Assembly (NCBI GenBank): GCA_963753285.1
Contig: CAVWBT010000008.1
Span: 1-64,000 of the forward strand
DNA: 64,000 nucleotides
Reading direction: 5' to 3'
Source of the DNA: JAHEDH01 sp963753285
GTDB taxonomy: Bacteria > Actinomycetota > Acidimicrobiia > Spongiisociales > ZC4RG35
Shown here: positions 16,410 through 25,276 of the stretch, in pieces
Numbering within the stretch: the stretch's first letter is position 1
Layout: each line of letters opens with the position of its first letter
The notes under the pieces: model-generated
Databases searched by the model: none
Seen by the model: the letters and a program-made list of their open reading frames with translations, nothing else
Told to the model about the DNA's origin: nothing
Program-made: the position numbers and the translations under genes

Positions 16410-17354
16410 TCAAACGACGACCTGTGCGATCCAGCCGAGGCCGATCGACCCGACGAACAACAGCGCCACCACCAGGCCGACCACTCGCCTGCGGGCGATG
16501 ACGAACAGTCCCGAGATCGCTCCGATACTGGTTCCTGCCCCCGTGACGAGAAACGCCATTGCGGGCCCGGCGCCCATCCCTCCGTCCATCAAGCTCGCAA
16601 CGAGCGGGAGCGACGCCTCGGTGTTGATGTATGCGGGCACGCCCACGAGAGCGGCGAACGGCACGGAGAGCCAGGAGTCTGCCCCGAGGTAGCTGGTGAG
16701 CCAGGCGGTCGGAATCGCCTCGATCACGGCGTACCCGACCGCGGTGAAGCCGAGGAAGAAGAGCGAGAGCTTCCTGGCGTTCTCCCACAGTTCGCGGGCG
16801 AAGTCATGGAGTCTCCAGCGCTCCCAGCGTGTCGGAAGCTCGAGGACCGACGCGGCTCCTGGGCCGATCGAGACGGGTATCGCAGATCTGGGTTCGGGCT
16901 CGGGTTCGATGCGAGCCTGGCCGACGAGCCACCCCGCACGGTCGAGAACGTGGGAGATGGCCCCGGCGAAGAAACCGAGTGCGATGGTCCCGACGAAGAA
17001 GATCAAGGCGAACCGCCACCCGAAGAGCCCGACCGAGAAGACCAGCTCCGACGGACTGGTGAGGGGCGACGAGACCATGAACGCCACGAGCGGCGCCCAC
17101 GGAGACGAGGTTGCGAGCATCCCGATCAGGACGGCGGTCGTCCCGCAGGAACAGAACGGAGTGAGCGTGGCCAGCGCCACCGCCCCCGCGGTCGCCACGA
17201 TGACGCGGCGCCGGAGGAGTGCAGAGACTCGATCGGCGCCTGCGTAGACCGAGACCGCTGCCGCCGCGACCACCGAGGCCAGGACAAACGGCCACACCCG
17301 GCCAATGGTCCCGATCACGTCCTGGGCGACTGCTGCGAAGTAGTCGAACATCAT
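16410..17354 (-). CDS. ArsP-type permease (UPF0718/DUF318)
   Basis: A 314-residue inner-membrane protein with eight or more hydrophobic segments. It has the conserved TPFCSCGTTAV motif (CxC) near residue 65 and a second half with GVPAYINTEASLPL and TGAGTSIGAISGL. Members include ArsP exporters of organoarsenicals and other anion permeases. GAGGACTG precedes ATG 17354. It forms one unit with the ArsR regulator downstream; a partial CTCATA/TATGAG dyad just upstream may be the operator. Confidence 0.85.
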   Translation of the reverse strand: MMFDYFAAVAQDVIGTIGRVWPFVLASVVAAAAVSVYAGADRVSALLRRRVIVATAGAVALATLTPFCSCGTTAVLIGMLATSSPWAPLVAFMVSSPLTSPSELVFSVGLFGWRFALIFFVGTIALGFFAGAISHVLDRAGWLVGQARIEPEPEPRSAIPVSIGPGAASVLELPTRWERWRLHDFARELWENARKLSLFFLGFTAVGYAVIEAIPTAWLTSYLGADSWLSVPFAALVGVPAYINTEASLPLVASLMDGGMGAGPAMAFLVTGAGTSIGAISGLFVIARRRVVGLVVALLFVGSIGLGWIAQVVV

Positions 17355-17588
17355 CAGTCCTCATATCGACTGCTGTCTATGTATGAGACTATCGCAGACA
17401 CATCGACATCTGTCAATATGTTGCCGCCAACGGGCTCGGAAAGGAGTCGACTGGGCGTCCGCCGTCTCCACCGCAGTAGCGTCTGAGCGCGCTCGACGAA
17501 ACGGCCACGGAGGACATGTGCGACGACAAGTGACGGCACTGGTTCCCTGCCGCGGGGCCAGCGTCATCGATCCGTCCGGGCACGGCGC

Positions 17589-18212
17589 ATGAGCATCGAG
17601 ACGTTCGCAACGACCGCCTTCCTCACGCTCTTCGTGATCGTCGACCCGATCGGGCTGTCGTCGCTGTTTCTCGGAGTGACCGAGGCCCTGAACGAGGAAC
17701 GCCGGAGATCGACCGCGGTCAGGGCGGTGATCATCGCGGGGCTGATCCTGCTCGCGTTCCTCTTCGTCGGCGAACCGCTGCTGCGATACCTCGGCGTGAG
17801 CGTCGACTCCCTGCGGATCGCGGGCGGCCTGCTGCTGTTCAAACTGTCGTTCGACATGGTGATGGCGCGTCGCGAGCGACAGTCGCCGAGGGAAGAAGAG
17901 GAAACACACCATCGAGACGACGTTGCGGTGTTCCCGCTTGCGATCCCTCTCATCGCCGGGCCGGGTGCCTTCGCAACCGTGCTGGTGCTCGCCACCGAGG
18001 CGGACAACCGCTGGGACTACCTGTCGATCCTGATCGCAGCGATCGCGGTCGTGCACATCCTGGTGTACATCGGCTTCCGGGTGGCGACACCACTCCACAA
18101 CGCCCTTGGCGACACCGGGACGGCAGTGATCACCCGGGTCCTCGGGATCATCCTGGCCGCAGTCTCGGTCCAGTTGGTCGTCGATGGCGTGAGCGGGCTC
18201 CAGCTCATCTGA
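17589..18212 (+). CDS. MarC family integral membrane protein
   Basis: A 207-residue, six-helix protein of the MarC (UPF0056) family, starting MSIETFATTAFLTLFVIVDP. The diagnostic segments PIG...LFLGVT and PLAIPLIAGPGAFATVLVL are present. Function in the family is unsettled; it is not established as a drug pump. A strong hairpin follows its stop codon. Confidence 0.9.
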   Translation: MSIETFATTAFLTLFVIVDPIGLSSLFLGVTEALNEERRRSTAVRAVIIAGLILLAFLFVGEPLLRYLGVSVDSLRIAGGLLLFKLSFDMVMARRERQSPREEEETHHRDDVAVFPLAIPLIAGPGAFATVLVLATEADNRWDYLSILIAAIAVVHILVYIGFRVATPLHNALGDTGTAVITRVLGIILAAVSVQLVVDGVSGLQLI

Positions 18213-18227
18213 TGAGCGGCGGCGCTT

Positions 18228-18255
18228 CGCTGGGTGCCCGGTCGGGCACCCAGCG
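18228..18255 (+). terminator. Perfect 13-bp hairpin after marC-family gene
   Basis: Arms CGCTGGGTGCCCG (18228-18240) and CGGGCACCCAGCG (18243-18255) are exactly complementary with a 2-nt loop, 15 bp after the stop codon. No U-run follows, as is usual for high-GC actinobacterial terminators. Confidence 0.7.
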
Positions 18256-18326
18256 CAACTTCAGCGCCTCACCTGCCGGGCCTCCAGCCGGGTAGTCTCG
18301 CCGACTCCGATCCGAGGGCACGCATC

Positions 18327-19220
18327 ATGCACGACGTCTACGCCTACGGGGTGGTCGCTCCCAGCACCCTGGTCGAACTCGACGGTTCCTTTCCCCACGA
18401 GGCAGGCTACGCAGAGATCACACGGATCCACCCATCGCTGGGCGGCGAGGCGGCGGGTGGCGCCTACGTGTTGGCGAGGCTCGGCGTTGCCACGAAGCTC
18501 AGCGGAAACCGCTTGGGTGGCGACCCGGACTCGCAACGAGTGATCGAACTGTTGACGAACGTCGGGGTCGACTGCACCGCCATCGACACGGACGCCGAGG
18601 ATCCAGTGGTCGAACTCGTCGTCTCGGGCGACGGCGAACGAACGGTTCTCGGCAGCTACGGCAGGATGCTGGCCCGCAAGGCGTGGAGCGAACCTTCGCG
18701 TGCGGACATCGAGTCGGCGAGGATCGTCTGCCTCGACCCCTTCTTCGGAGCGTCATCCGACCGCGCAGCCCGATGGTGCCGTGACACATCGATCCCCTAT
18801 GTGACCGTCGACACTCCGCCCGACACGGCAATCGCCGAACATGCGGCAGCTGTGATCGTCTCCGAGGAGTTCGCTGCGCGCTCGTTCGACTCGAACGATC
18901 CAGAAACGGTGATGTCCACGTTCACGCTCAGGTGCAACGGCCTGATCATCCTCACTCGAGGCTCGAAGCCGCTCCTGTTCTCACGAGATGGCGGTGCAGT
19001 GAGCGACTTCAACCCGTTCCAGGTGGAGGCACATGACACCACCGGCGCCGGCGACAGTTTTCGGGCCGGGATCATCTACGGAATGCTGAACGGCTACGAC
19101 GACGCTGGGCTCATCGAGACGGCTTCGGCCGTCGCCGCAATGGTGAGCCGGCACGTGCCGGGCGTGCTCAACAGTCCCAGCGTCGCAGATTTGGAACACT
19201 TCCTGGCGACGAACCGCTGA
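18327..19220 (+). CDS. PfkB family carbohydrate/nucleoside kinase
   Basis: A 297-residue ribokinase-like kinase. The substrate-side glycine pair is in GGEAAGGAYVLARLG (about 35-50), and the ATP-site/anion-hole signature DTTGAGDSFRAG with catalytic aspartate is near 240. It phosphorylates a sugar or nucleoside; residues around the substrate site do not identify which. A -10-like TAGTCT lies 35 bp upstream. Confidence 0.88.
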   Translation: MHDVYAYGVVAPSTLVELDGSFPHEAGYAEITRIHPSLGGEAAGGAYVLARLGVATKLSGNRLGGDPDSQRVIELLTNVGVDCTAIDTDAEDPVVELVVSGDGERTVLGSYGRMLARKAWSEPSRADIESARIVCLDPFFGASSDRAARWCRDTSIPYVTVDTPPDTAIAEHAAAVIVSEEFAARSFDSNDPETVMSTFTLRCNGLIILTRGSKPLLFSRDGGAVSDFNPFQVEAHDTTGAGDSFRAGIIYGMLNGYDDAGLIETASAVAAMVSRHVPGVLNSPSVADLEHFLATNR

Positions 19221-19237
19221 CTCGAGCCAGGCGGCGA

Positions 19238-19786
19238 TCAGTCGCCCCGGACGCCGGTCACGACGAGTTGCTTGCCCGGCTTGGACACGGAGGCGCTCGC
19301 AAAGCCTGCCTTCTGGAGCGAGTCGGCCAGTTCGACAGCGCGCGTCTGGTCGAGTCCGTGGGAGCTGGTGGTCTCGCTCTCGACGATCAGGAGCCGACCT
19401 CCCGGCTTGAGCACTCGAAGGCACTCGGTGATCCCGGCGGCGCGGCCTTCCCAGTGATGGAACGCGTGGATGGTCCACACCCGGTCGAAGGTGGCATCGG
19501 GGAACGGCAGATCCTCTGCCCCGGCAGCCGCGAACTCGACATTGGGGAGCCCCTTCGATCGCCGGCTGGCGATGGCGATCATCGGTTCACTGCGATCGAC
19601 GCCGACCGCTCGGTCCACCGAAGCGGAAGCTGCCCGTACGGCGGCGCCCGGTCCGCATCCGACATCGAGCACGACGTGGGAGGGTTCGAGCGATGCGATC
19701 TCGGTGATCGATCGGTTCGACTTGGGGTTGCGACCGATGAGCGCATAGATCTCGCTCTTCAGCCGCGACCATGGTGACGTGTCCAT
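19238..19786 (-). CDS. SAM-dependent methyltransferase (class I)
   Basis: A 182-residue Methyltransf_11-type enzyme. Motif I is VLDVGCGPGAAVRAA (about 38-52), the acidic residue after strand 2 is in GVDRSE, motif II is FDRVWTIHAFHHW, and motif III is LRVLKPGGRLLIVE. The substrate is unknown. Convergent with the PfkB kinase. Confidence 0.88.
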   Translation of the reverse strand: MDTSPWSRLKSEIYALIGRNPKSNRSITEIASLEPSHVVLDVGCGPGAAVRAASASVDRAVGVDRSEPMIAIASRRSKGLPNVEFAAAGAEDLPFPDATFDRVWTIHAFHHWEGRAAGITECLRVLKPGGRLLIVESETTSSHGLDQTRAVELADSLQKAGFASASVSKPGKQLVVTGVRGD

Positions 19787-19868
19787 CCAGCCGATTGTCG
19801 TAGGGCGCACGCATCCCCGCCACTCGGCCGCCCGACACGGATGCGTCCGGATCGGTAGCGTTCGGAGC

Positions 19869-20171
19869 ATGAACGACGACAAGACCGAGAAGAAGCGCCG
19901 CCCATCCGGGAAAGACGTGTGGAGACTGATCCTCGTCGCCATCGGCGTCTTCGCGATCGTGCAGGAGCTTCGGAAGCCGGCGAACGAGCGGACCTGGCAC
20001 GGCATGGTCGCGGGGTTCGTTCCGTACGACTTCCGAATGCCGACCGCAGAGCGATTCCGCGAGTCCTACTGGAACGAGGCGGGCCCGATCCTCTCGCCGA
20101 GGCCTATCGGTGTCGGCTGGGTGCCCAACTTCGGGGCCATGAAGCGCAAGCTCGACAACTGGCGCTCGTGA
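19869..20171 (+). CDS. Small hypothetical protein with one membrane helix
   Basis: A 100-residue protein: a basic N-terminus (DDKTEKKRRPSGKD), one hydrophobic segment WRLILVAIGVFAIV (about 18-32), then a soluble part ending PIGVGWVPNFGAMKRKLDNW. The GVGWVPNFG stretch recalls DUF5808-type tails, but I hold that loosely. TAGCGT 7 nt before the ATG suggests a leaderless transcript. No functional prediction. Confidence 0.65.
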   Translation: MNDDKTEKKRRPSGKDVWRLILVAIGVFAIVQELRKPANERTWHGMVAGFVPYDFRMPTAERFRESYWNEAGPILSPRPIGVGWVPNFGAMKRKLDNWRS

Positions 20172-20279
20172 CCGAGTGAGGCCCGGCACCTGACAGGCCC
20201 TTCTCGACACCGACCACCGAGCACCGGTCGAGACGCCACGAGTCGATGCCAGCCGGCGACGAGTACCGTCCGGGCCTCA

Positions 20280-21251
20280 TTGCCGCTCCCTGAGACTCAC
20301 ACCCGCACCTTGACTCCCACGGATGCCGATCTGGCGACGGCGGGCGAGCTACTGCGCGCAGGTCGCTTGGTGGCGTTCCCGACCGAGACCGTATACGGAC
20401 TCGGGGCCAACGCCCTCGACCCAGCGGCCGTTCGGGGCATCTTCGAGGTGAAGGAGCGACCCACTGACAACCCGCTCATCGTCCACATCCCCGGCGTCGC
20501 CGGCCTCGAAGGACTCGTGCGAAACGTGACGCCCCTCGCCGGCCGACTCGCCGCCGACTTCTGGCCAGGACCGCTGACGATGGTGCTCGAAGCTCGCACC
20601 GAGGTGCCCGTCGTGACCACCGGCGGGCTCACCACCGTGGCCGTTCGGGTACCGGACCACCCGGTGGCGATCGCGTTGCTGGACGCAGCCTCGGTGCCGG
20701 TTGCCGCTCCTTCGGCCAACCGATCAGGACGCCCATCGCCGACCACGGCAGCCCATGTGATGGCCGACCTGGCCGGTCGCATCGACGCCGTCGTCGATGG
20801 CGGCAGGTGCGTGTTCGGGATCGAGTCGACGGTCGTCGACGTCCGAGGCGATCGCCCCGTCGTGTTACGAGAGGGCGCCGTGACTCGAGAGGACCTGGGC
20901 ATCGCAGCACCTCAGGGAAGCGAGGCCGACGTCAATGCGTCGCCGGGAACCCGCCACCGCCACTACCAGCCGAGTTGCCGGGTCGAGATTGCACCGGGGG
21001 GCAGAGCCTCTTTGATCGCCGCCGATCTCGCCGCTGGCGGAGCAAGCGTGGGGTTGCTGGCCACATCCGATCCGCCGCCGGATGTTGCGGGTCTCGGGCG
21101 ATTCGAGCATGCAGGCGAGCTGGCCGCCCGGCTCTATGCAGCGTTTCGCGACGGCGAAGAGGCCGGGCTGGATGTCATCGTCGTCGAAGCGGTGCCGGAG
21201 GTCGGCGTGGGCCGAGCGGTGATGGACCGGCTGCGGCGGGCATCGGCCTGA
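20280..21251 (+). CDS. Threonylcarbamoyl-AMP synthase (Sua5/YrdC/YwlC)
   Basis: Makes L-threonylcarbamoyladenylate from threonine, bicarbonate and ATP, the first step of the t6A37 modification of ANN-decoding tRNAs. The 323-residue length is that of Sua5, with the YrdC domain (about 10-195: FPTETVYGLGANA, KERPTDNPLIVHI, APSANRSGRPSPT) plus the C-terminal Sua5 domain. The only plausible start is TTG at 20280; a TACCGT box lies 10 nt upstream, so the mRNA may be leaderless. Confidence 0.93.
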   Translation: MPLPETHTRTLTPTDADLATAGELLRAGRLVAFPTETVYGLGANALDPAAVRGIFEVKERPTDNPLIVHIPGVAGLEGLVRNVTPLAGRLAADFWPGPLTMVLEARTEVPVVTTGGLTTVAVRVPDHPVAIALLDAASVPVAAPSANRSGRPSPTTAAHVMADLAGRIDAVVDGGRCVFGIESTVVDVRGDRPVVLREGAVTREDLGIAAPQGSEADVNASPGTRHRHYQPSCRVEIAPGGRASLIAADLAAGGASVGLLATSDPPPDVAGLGRFEHAGELAARLYAAFRDGEEAGLDVIVVEAVPEVGVGRAVMDRLRRASA

Positions 21252-21280
21252 ACCCTGTTCAAGACGGAACCGAGTTGACG

Positions 21281-21751
21281 TCAGCCGAGCCGGGCCAACC
21301 GCTTCTTGGCTTTCTTGGCGTTCTTGGCGAGCCGGTCGGCTTCGGCCGCCCACTGCTTGCGCTTCTTCTTCGACGACGCCATCTTGGACTTCTTCCGAGC
21401 CTTTCTGGCGCCTTTGCTCAGTTCGGCGTGCAGTGTCCGGAGCTCTTTGCGCTTCTTCCGCTTCTTGGCCCTATTGCCCTTCGACGTTGGAGGCTCGTTC
21501 TCTGCCTCGACGAGCTCGTCGACAGCGGTCGTCTCCGCGCGTTTGGCCAGAGCCGTGCCCTCACCGTCGTGAGTGCGCTGAGCTTCGGCGATCAACGCTG
21601 AGGCTCGGGCTTCTGCGAAACCCTTGACCGCCACCAATTGCTCCACCGTCGCCGAAGAGATCGAATCTCTGTCGACGAATCCCGCCGCCACCAGCGCTCG
21701 TGCGGTGGCCGGCCCGATGCCGGGAAGCGACTCGAGTTCGTGTGATGCCAT
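21281..21751 (-). CDS. Helix-hairpin-helix protein with lysine-rich tail
   Basis: A 156-residue protein in two parts. Residues 1-65 carry tandem helix-hairpin-helix DNA-binding motifs (LPGIGPATARALVAAGF and VKGFAEARASALIAEA). Residues 85-156 are dominated by Lys, Arg and Ala (AKKRKKRKELRTL, KGARKARKKSK), like histone H1-type tails of actinobacterial nucleoid proteins. Probable cytoplasmic DNA- or RNA-binding protein. No known family has exactly this arrangement to my knowledge. Convergent with sua5. Confidence 0.75.
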   Translation of the reverse strand: MASHELESLPGIGPATARALVAAGFVDRDSISSATVEQLVAVKGFAEARASALIAEAQRTHDGEGTALAKRAETTAVDELVEAENEPPTSKGNRAKKRKKRKELRTLHAELSKGARKARKKSKMASSKKKRKQWAAEADRLAKNAKKAKKRLARLG

Positions 21752-21863
21752 GTCTTCTCATCGGCGCGCTGAGCGCCGCCATTGAGCGGAGATCCGCGAA
21801 CCTGTCGAGAGGCGCCGAGGGACCTCTACGCTCCCACCGTAGAGACAGCCGACCGGAGCGAAC

Positions 21864-22439
21864 GTGAATCGAGAAGTCGACGAATACATCGACCGATCGG
21901 ACCAATGGCCCGGCGAGATCGAGGCCCTCAGGCCGATCTTGTTGGGAGCTGGGCTGACCGAAGCGATCAAGTGGGGAAAGCCCTGCTACAGCCACGAAGG
22001 CAAGAACATCGCCATCATCCAGGAGATGAAGGACTTCGTGTCACTGATGTTCTTCAAAGGGGCGCTGCTCGCAGACGGCGAGGGCATCCTCAGAGAACAG
22101 GGGCCCAATTCACGCTCTGCGCTCCGCATCGAGTTCACGTCGGTCGATGACGTGTTCCGTCTCGCCGAGACGATCGCTGCGTACCTCCGCGAGGCGATCG
22201 GGGTCGAAGAGTCGGGGATCGAAGTCGAACCACCCCCTGAGCTCGTTCTCGTCGGTGAGCTCCAGCAGCGGCTCGATGAGGATCCTGCGCTCGAAGCGGC
22301 GTTCGAGTCGCTCACTCCCGGCCGACGTCGCGAGTACAACCTCTACTTCTCGGACGCGAAGCGCTCCGAGACTCGGATCGCCAGGATCGATAAGCACGCC
22401 GGGCGGATCCTCGACGGCAAGGGCCTGCGCGACCGCTGA
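21864..22439 (+). CDS. YdeI/OmdA family protein (DUF1801 domain)
   Basis: A 191-residue cytosolic protein. The N-terminal DUF1801-like domain (about 10-110) reads EALRPILLGAGLTEAIKWGKPCYSHEGKNI in overlapping pieces, and the C-terminal bacteriocin-protection OmdA-type segment has LTPGRRREYNLYFSDAKRSE followed by ARIDKHAGRIL. The family is widespread and poorly characterised. Starts ATG after GCGAACG; monocistronic. Confidence 0.85.
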   Translation: MNREVDEYIDRSDQWPGEIEALRPILLGAGLTEAIKWGKPCYSHEGKNIAIIQEMKDFVSLMFFKGALLADGEGILREQGPNSRSALRIEFTSVDDVFRLAETIAAYLREAIGVEESGIEVEPPPELVLVGELQQRLDEDPALEAAFESLTPGRRREYNLYFSDAKRSETRIARIDKHAGRILDGKGLRDR

Positions 22440-22477
22440 CGCTCACCCAAGCGGAAGTCGAGCTTCGAGGCGAACTC

Positions 22478-23062
22478 TCACCGTGCGCTCGAAGCAGATC
22501 CGGTCCGGTCGCACAGCGATGCACTCTCGAGAACGGCATCGACGACTGCGCGGATCTGGGCGAGGACCTCCTCGGACACGACGACTCCGTCTTCGATGAC
22601 GTCGCCGGCTCGGGTGAGCGTGAGCTCTGCGTCCTCGATCACGACGGTACCGGTCCGCCCCAGGACCTTGCGCAACTGCTCTTGCGCCTGTCTGGTGCCT
22701 CCCCGCCCGGGGGTCGCTCCGATCACCGCAGCCAGCTTGTTGGAGAGCGGTGCCTCGGGATAGAAACGGGATGCCCAGTCGATGCCGTTCTTGAGGACAC
22801 CCGGAATGCCGCTGTTGTACTCCGGGGTCACGAACAGCAGTGCATCCGCCGATCGCACGGCGGCCTTGAGCCGCTGGACGGGTTCGGGGTCTCCGGCAGC
22901 CTCGAGGTCCCCGTCGTAGTGAGGAACGGTGCGGAGATCGAACTCGACGATCTCCACGTGGTCTGGAACGACTGCGCGGGCCGCAGCGATCAGCGCCTGG
23001 TTGAACGATCCGGCCCGGTAGCTCCCGGCGAGCGCGAGGATCCGGAAGCGGCTGCTGGTCAC
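22478..23062 (-). CDS. NADPH-dependent FMN reductase
   Basis: A 194-residue flavodoxin-fold reductase. The FMN phosphate loop is GSYRAGSFNQAL near the N-terminus, and the isoalloxazine contact is TPEYNSGIPGVLKNGIDW. It reduces flavin, quinones or azo compounds with NADPH. GTG at 23062 gives the normal family N-terminus (TSSRFRILALAGS); the frame is open further upstream without family similarity. Confidence 0.9.
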   Translation of the reverse strand: MTSSRFRILALAGSYRAGSFNQALIAAARAVVPDHVEIVEFDLRTVPHYDGDLEAAGDPEPVQRLKAAVRSADALLFVTPEYNSGIPGVLKNGIDWASRFYPEAPLSNKLAAVIGATPGRGGTRQAQEQLRKVLGRTGTVVIEDAELTLTRAGDVIEDGVVVSEEVLAQIRAVVDAVLESASLCDRTGSASSAR

Positions 23063-23167
23063 GATTCGGCGCCCCTCATCTGCCTGCGCTTGGATCGACG
23101 CCCATGAACACCTCTCGAGGCGGCGCATTCTCGAGGCGCACCCGGAGCGCTTCGACCGCGTCCGACG

Positions 23168-24142
23168 TCAAGACGAACGCTCGGGCAGTAGCTCCGAATA
23201 GAACTGCCGCATCGCCAGTTTGGGTGTTCGGTCGAGCCGAAAGAGTCCCCAGTGTTTCTCGGGCTCCAAAGGGTCCGGTGAGCCCTTCCAGGGCTCGTCG
23301 AATGCCTCGAACACGAACGTGAGGATCTCCTCGGCGTCGGTCCAGGCCATGAGCTCGTCGTAGTACTGGGCTTGGATCTCCTCGGATGCGTGCACCGGGT
23401 CGATGCCTCGTCCGTTGGAGGCAGTCGTCCAGCCGGCCTCAGTGATCATGACCGGTTTCGCGGGGTAGCGGCTGGCCACCGAGTAGTAATTCTGTTTCGA
23501 GTATTCGAGTGCCTCGTCGATCGTCCGGTACTCCCACACCGGGTAGGTGTGGATCGCGATGAAGTCGAGCTCGGCTGCGAGTGGCGCCAGCTTGTCGAGC
23601 CACGGGACGTAGTTGTCGCACGACGTGACCGGCTGCTCGACCGCCTGTTTGATCTTGCGGGCCTGAGCGATGAGCCGGTCAACCGGCACCATGTGGTCGG
23701 TCCAGTCCACGGCGGCCTCGTTGCCGACGGCGACGGAGAAAACGATGTCCGGATACCTGTTGGCGAGTTCGATTGCGTTGTCGACCTGCTCGTCGTTCTG
23801 GCGACGATTCCCGGTGAGCGTCTCGACGTCGAATTCGGCACCCCAGGGACAGTCCGGATTGCTCACTTCTGCTCCGAAGTCGAGCCCGAGCATGACCTTG
23901 AAGCCGAGTCCTTCCCGGTCGATGACATCGAGCACGATCTCTGCGTGCCTGCTGCTGTCGTACAGGCGGAGATAGTCCCACTGCTTCGCGAGGATCTGGA
24001 GGTCCTCGGTGACCTCGGCATGGGACGGGAAGTCCCCCGTTCGGGGGTTCTGATCCTCGCGGTATCCGGAGTAGCAGATGGCGCGTCCGTGAGGCACGAT
24101 CAGCTCCGGCCGACGGCTGCGTGCGTGGCTCGGTTCAGACAT
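23168..24142 (-). CDS. GH17-like glycoside hydrolase (second of pair)
   Basis: A 324-residue TIM-barrel enzyme resembling glycoside hydrolase family 17 (beta-1,3-glucan acting). The acid/base glutamate is in VAVGNEAAVDW (about 150) and the nucleophile in MITEAGWTTASNG (about 245), with a preceding HTYPVWEYR loop. There is no signal peptide, so the product appears cytoplasmic, unusual for a glucan hydrolase. Its start overlaps the stop of the related upstream gene by 8 bp, so they form a two-gene operon. May process an intracellular glucan or a glucosyl conjugate; substrate unproven. Confidence 0.8.
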   Translation of the reverse strand: MSEPSHARSRRPELIVPHGRAICYSGYREDQNPRTGDFPSHAEVTEDLQILAKQWDYLRLYDSSRHAEIVLDVIDREGLGFKVMLGLDFGAEVSNPDCPWGAEFDVETLTGNRRQNDEQVDNAIELANRYPDIVFSVAVGNEAAVDWTDHMVPVDRLIAQARKIKQAVEQPVTSCDNYVPWLDKLAPLAAELDFIAIHTYPVWEYRTIDEALEYSKQNYYSVASRYPAKPVMITEAGWTTASNGRGIDPVHASEEIQAQYYDELMAWTDAEEILTFVFEAFDEPWKGSPDPLEPEKHWGLFRLDRTPKLAMRQFYSELLPERSS

Positions 24143-25022
24143 ATTTCGGGGCCCCGTCCTTGTCCCACAGCCCCCAGTAGGCGCCGACATCTCCCTCGGC
24201 ATCGATCTTCCAGGCCTCGTCGAACGCCGAGAAGTAGAAGACCTCGATTTCGTCCTGCTCGGCCCACTGGTAGGTGTCGATGAAGTACTTCATGGCGCTC
24301 TCGATGGAGGGCTCGGCCGCGCGTTCGGGTGTTCCCATGTTGGGCCAGCCGGTCTCACTGATGATGACCCTCCTGCCGTCGGCAGCGCCGAGCGCCCGGC
24401 GGTACATCTCCTTCATGTACAGCAATGAGTGTTCGGCAGCGACACCCTCCCAGAAGGGGTAGCAGTTGGCGAGGATCACGTCGCAGACATGGGTGACCTC
24501 GGGGTGGTCGACGAACTCGAAGTAGGCATCCACGTAGCCGACCTCGACATCGGGCACAGCCGCCTTGACTCGCTCGATGTATTCGATCAGCTGCGCCTTT
24601 GGGACGTCGCCGCGCAAGAGCACTTCGTTGCCGACCGCCAGGATGCCGGCATGCCCCGACGAGGCGACCTGAATGGCGTTCTGGATCTCCCGCTCGTTCT
24701 TCTCGAGATCGCTGCCGATCCACACACCGACCATCGTCTGCAGACCGAGCTCGGACGCCACACTCGGAATCAGCTCGTTGCCGTCGGTCGTCGAGAACGA
24801 GCGAATCCAGCTGACATGTGGCTGCACGATCGAAAGCCGCTCTCTGATCTGTGCTTCACCGACCTCGGAGCCCGGACCCTGCCCTTCGACGTACGGGCTG
24901 AAGCAGAGCCCGTGGATTCCTGCTTCGAGCCTGCTCCGAACCAGTGCCCGGAGATCGTCCGACGTTGTGTCGGTGAGGTCGATCCCGGACAGTGACGTGG
25001 TGCGCCGGTATGGATTCGACAT
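24135..25022 (-). CDS. GH17-like glycoside hydrolase (first of pair)
   Basis: A 295-residue GH17-type protein. The general acid is in ILAVGNEVLLRGD (about 125) and the nucleophile in IISETGWPNMGTPE (about 220), the classical GH17 signature. It begins MSNPYRRTTSLSGIDL with no signal peptide. AAAGGA lies 7 nt before ATG 25022. Only distantly similar to its downstream neighbour, so this is an old duplication or two functionally different subunits. Confidence 0.82.
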   Translation of the reverse strand: MSNPYRRTTSLSGIDLTDTTSDDLRALVRSRLEAGIHGLCFSPYVEGQGPGSEVGEAQIRERLSIVQPHVSWIRSFSTTDGNELIPSVASELGLQTMVGVWIGSDLEKNEREIQNAIQVASSGHAGILAVGNEVLLRGDVPKAQLIEYIERVKAAVPDVEVGYVDAYFEFVDHPEVTHVCDVILANCYPFWEGVAAEHSLLYMKEMYRRALGAADGRRVIISETGWPNMGTPERAAEPSIESAMKYFIDTYQWAEQDEIEVFYFSAFDEAWKIDAEGDVGAYWGLWDKDGAPKYV

Positions 25023-25276
25023 GTGTGAGTCCTTTGAACAGGGGGGCCGCTGATGCGGCGAGAGAGCGGCTCCGTCGGTTCGGACGGCCGTCTGGTGTGA
25101 TGTACGGGTAGCGGAGCAGGCTAACGGTTCGCCGACCTGACCGACACCCATCGCGGCGGCTCGACTGCGCAGTCGAGTGAGAGCACGGTCGAAACGTGAT
25201 GAGCACGGGACCAGGGTCCGACTCGGCATGGCGGCCTTCTGCGGGTACCTTCACGACGTGCGAGCAAGGAGCGAGG

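Noticed and set aside
18228..18255. Operator for the PfkB kinase
   Set aside because: The near-loopless 13-bp hairpin directly after a stop codon fits a terminator better than a protein-binding site.
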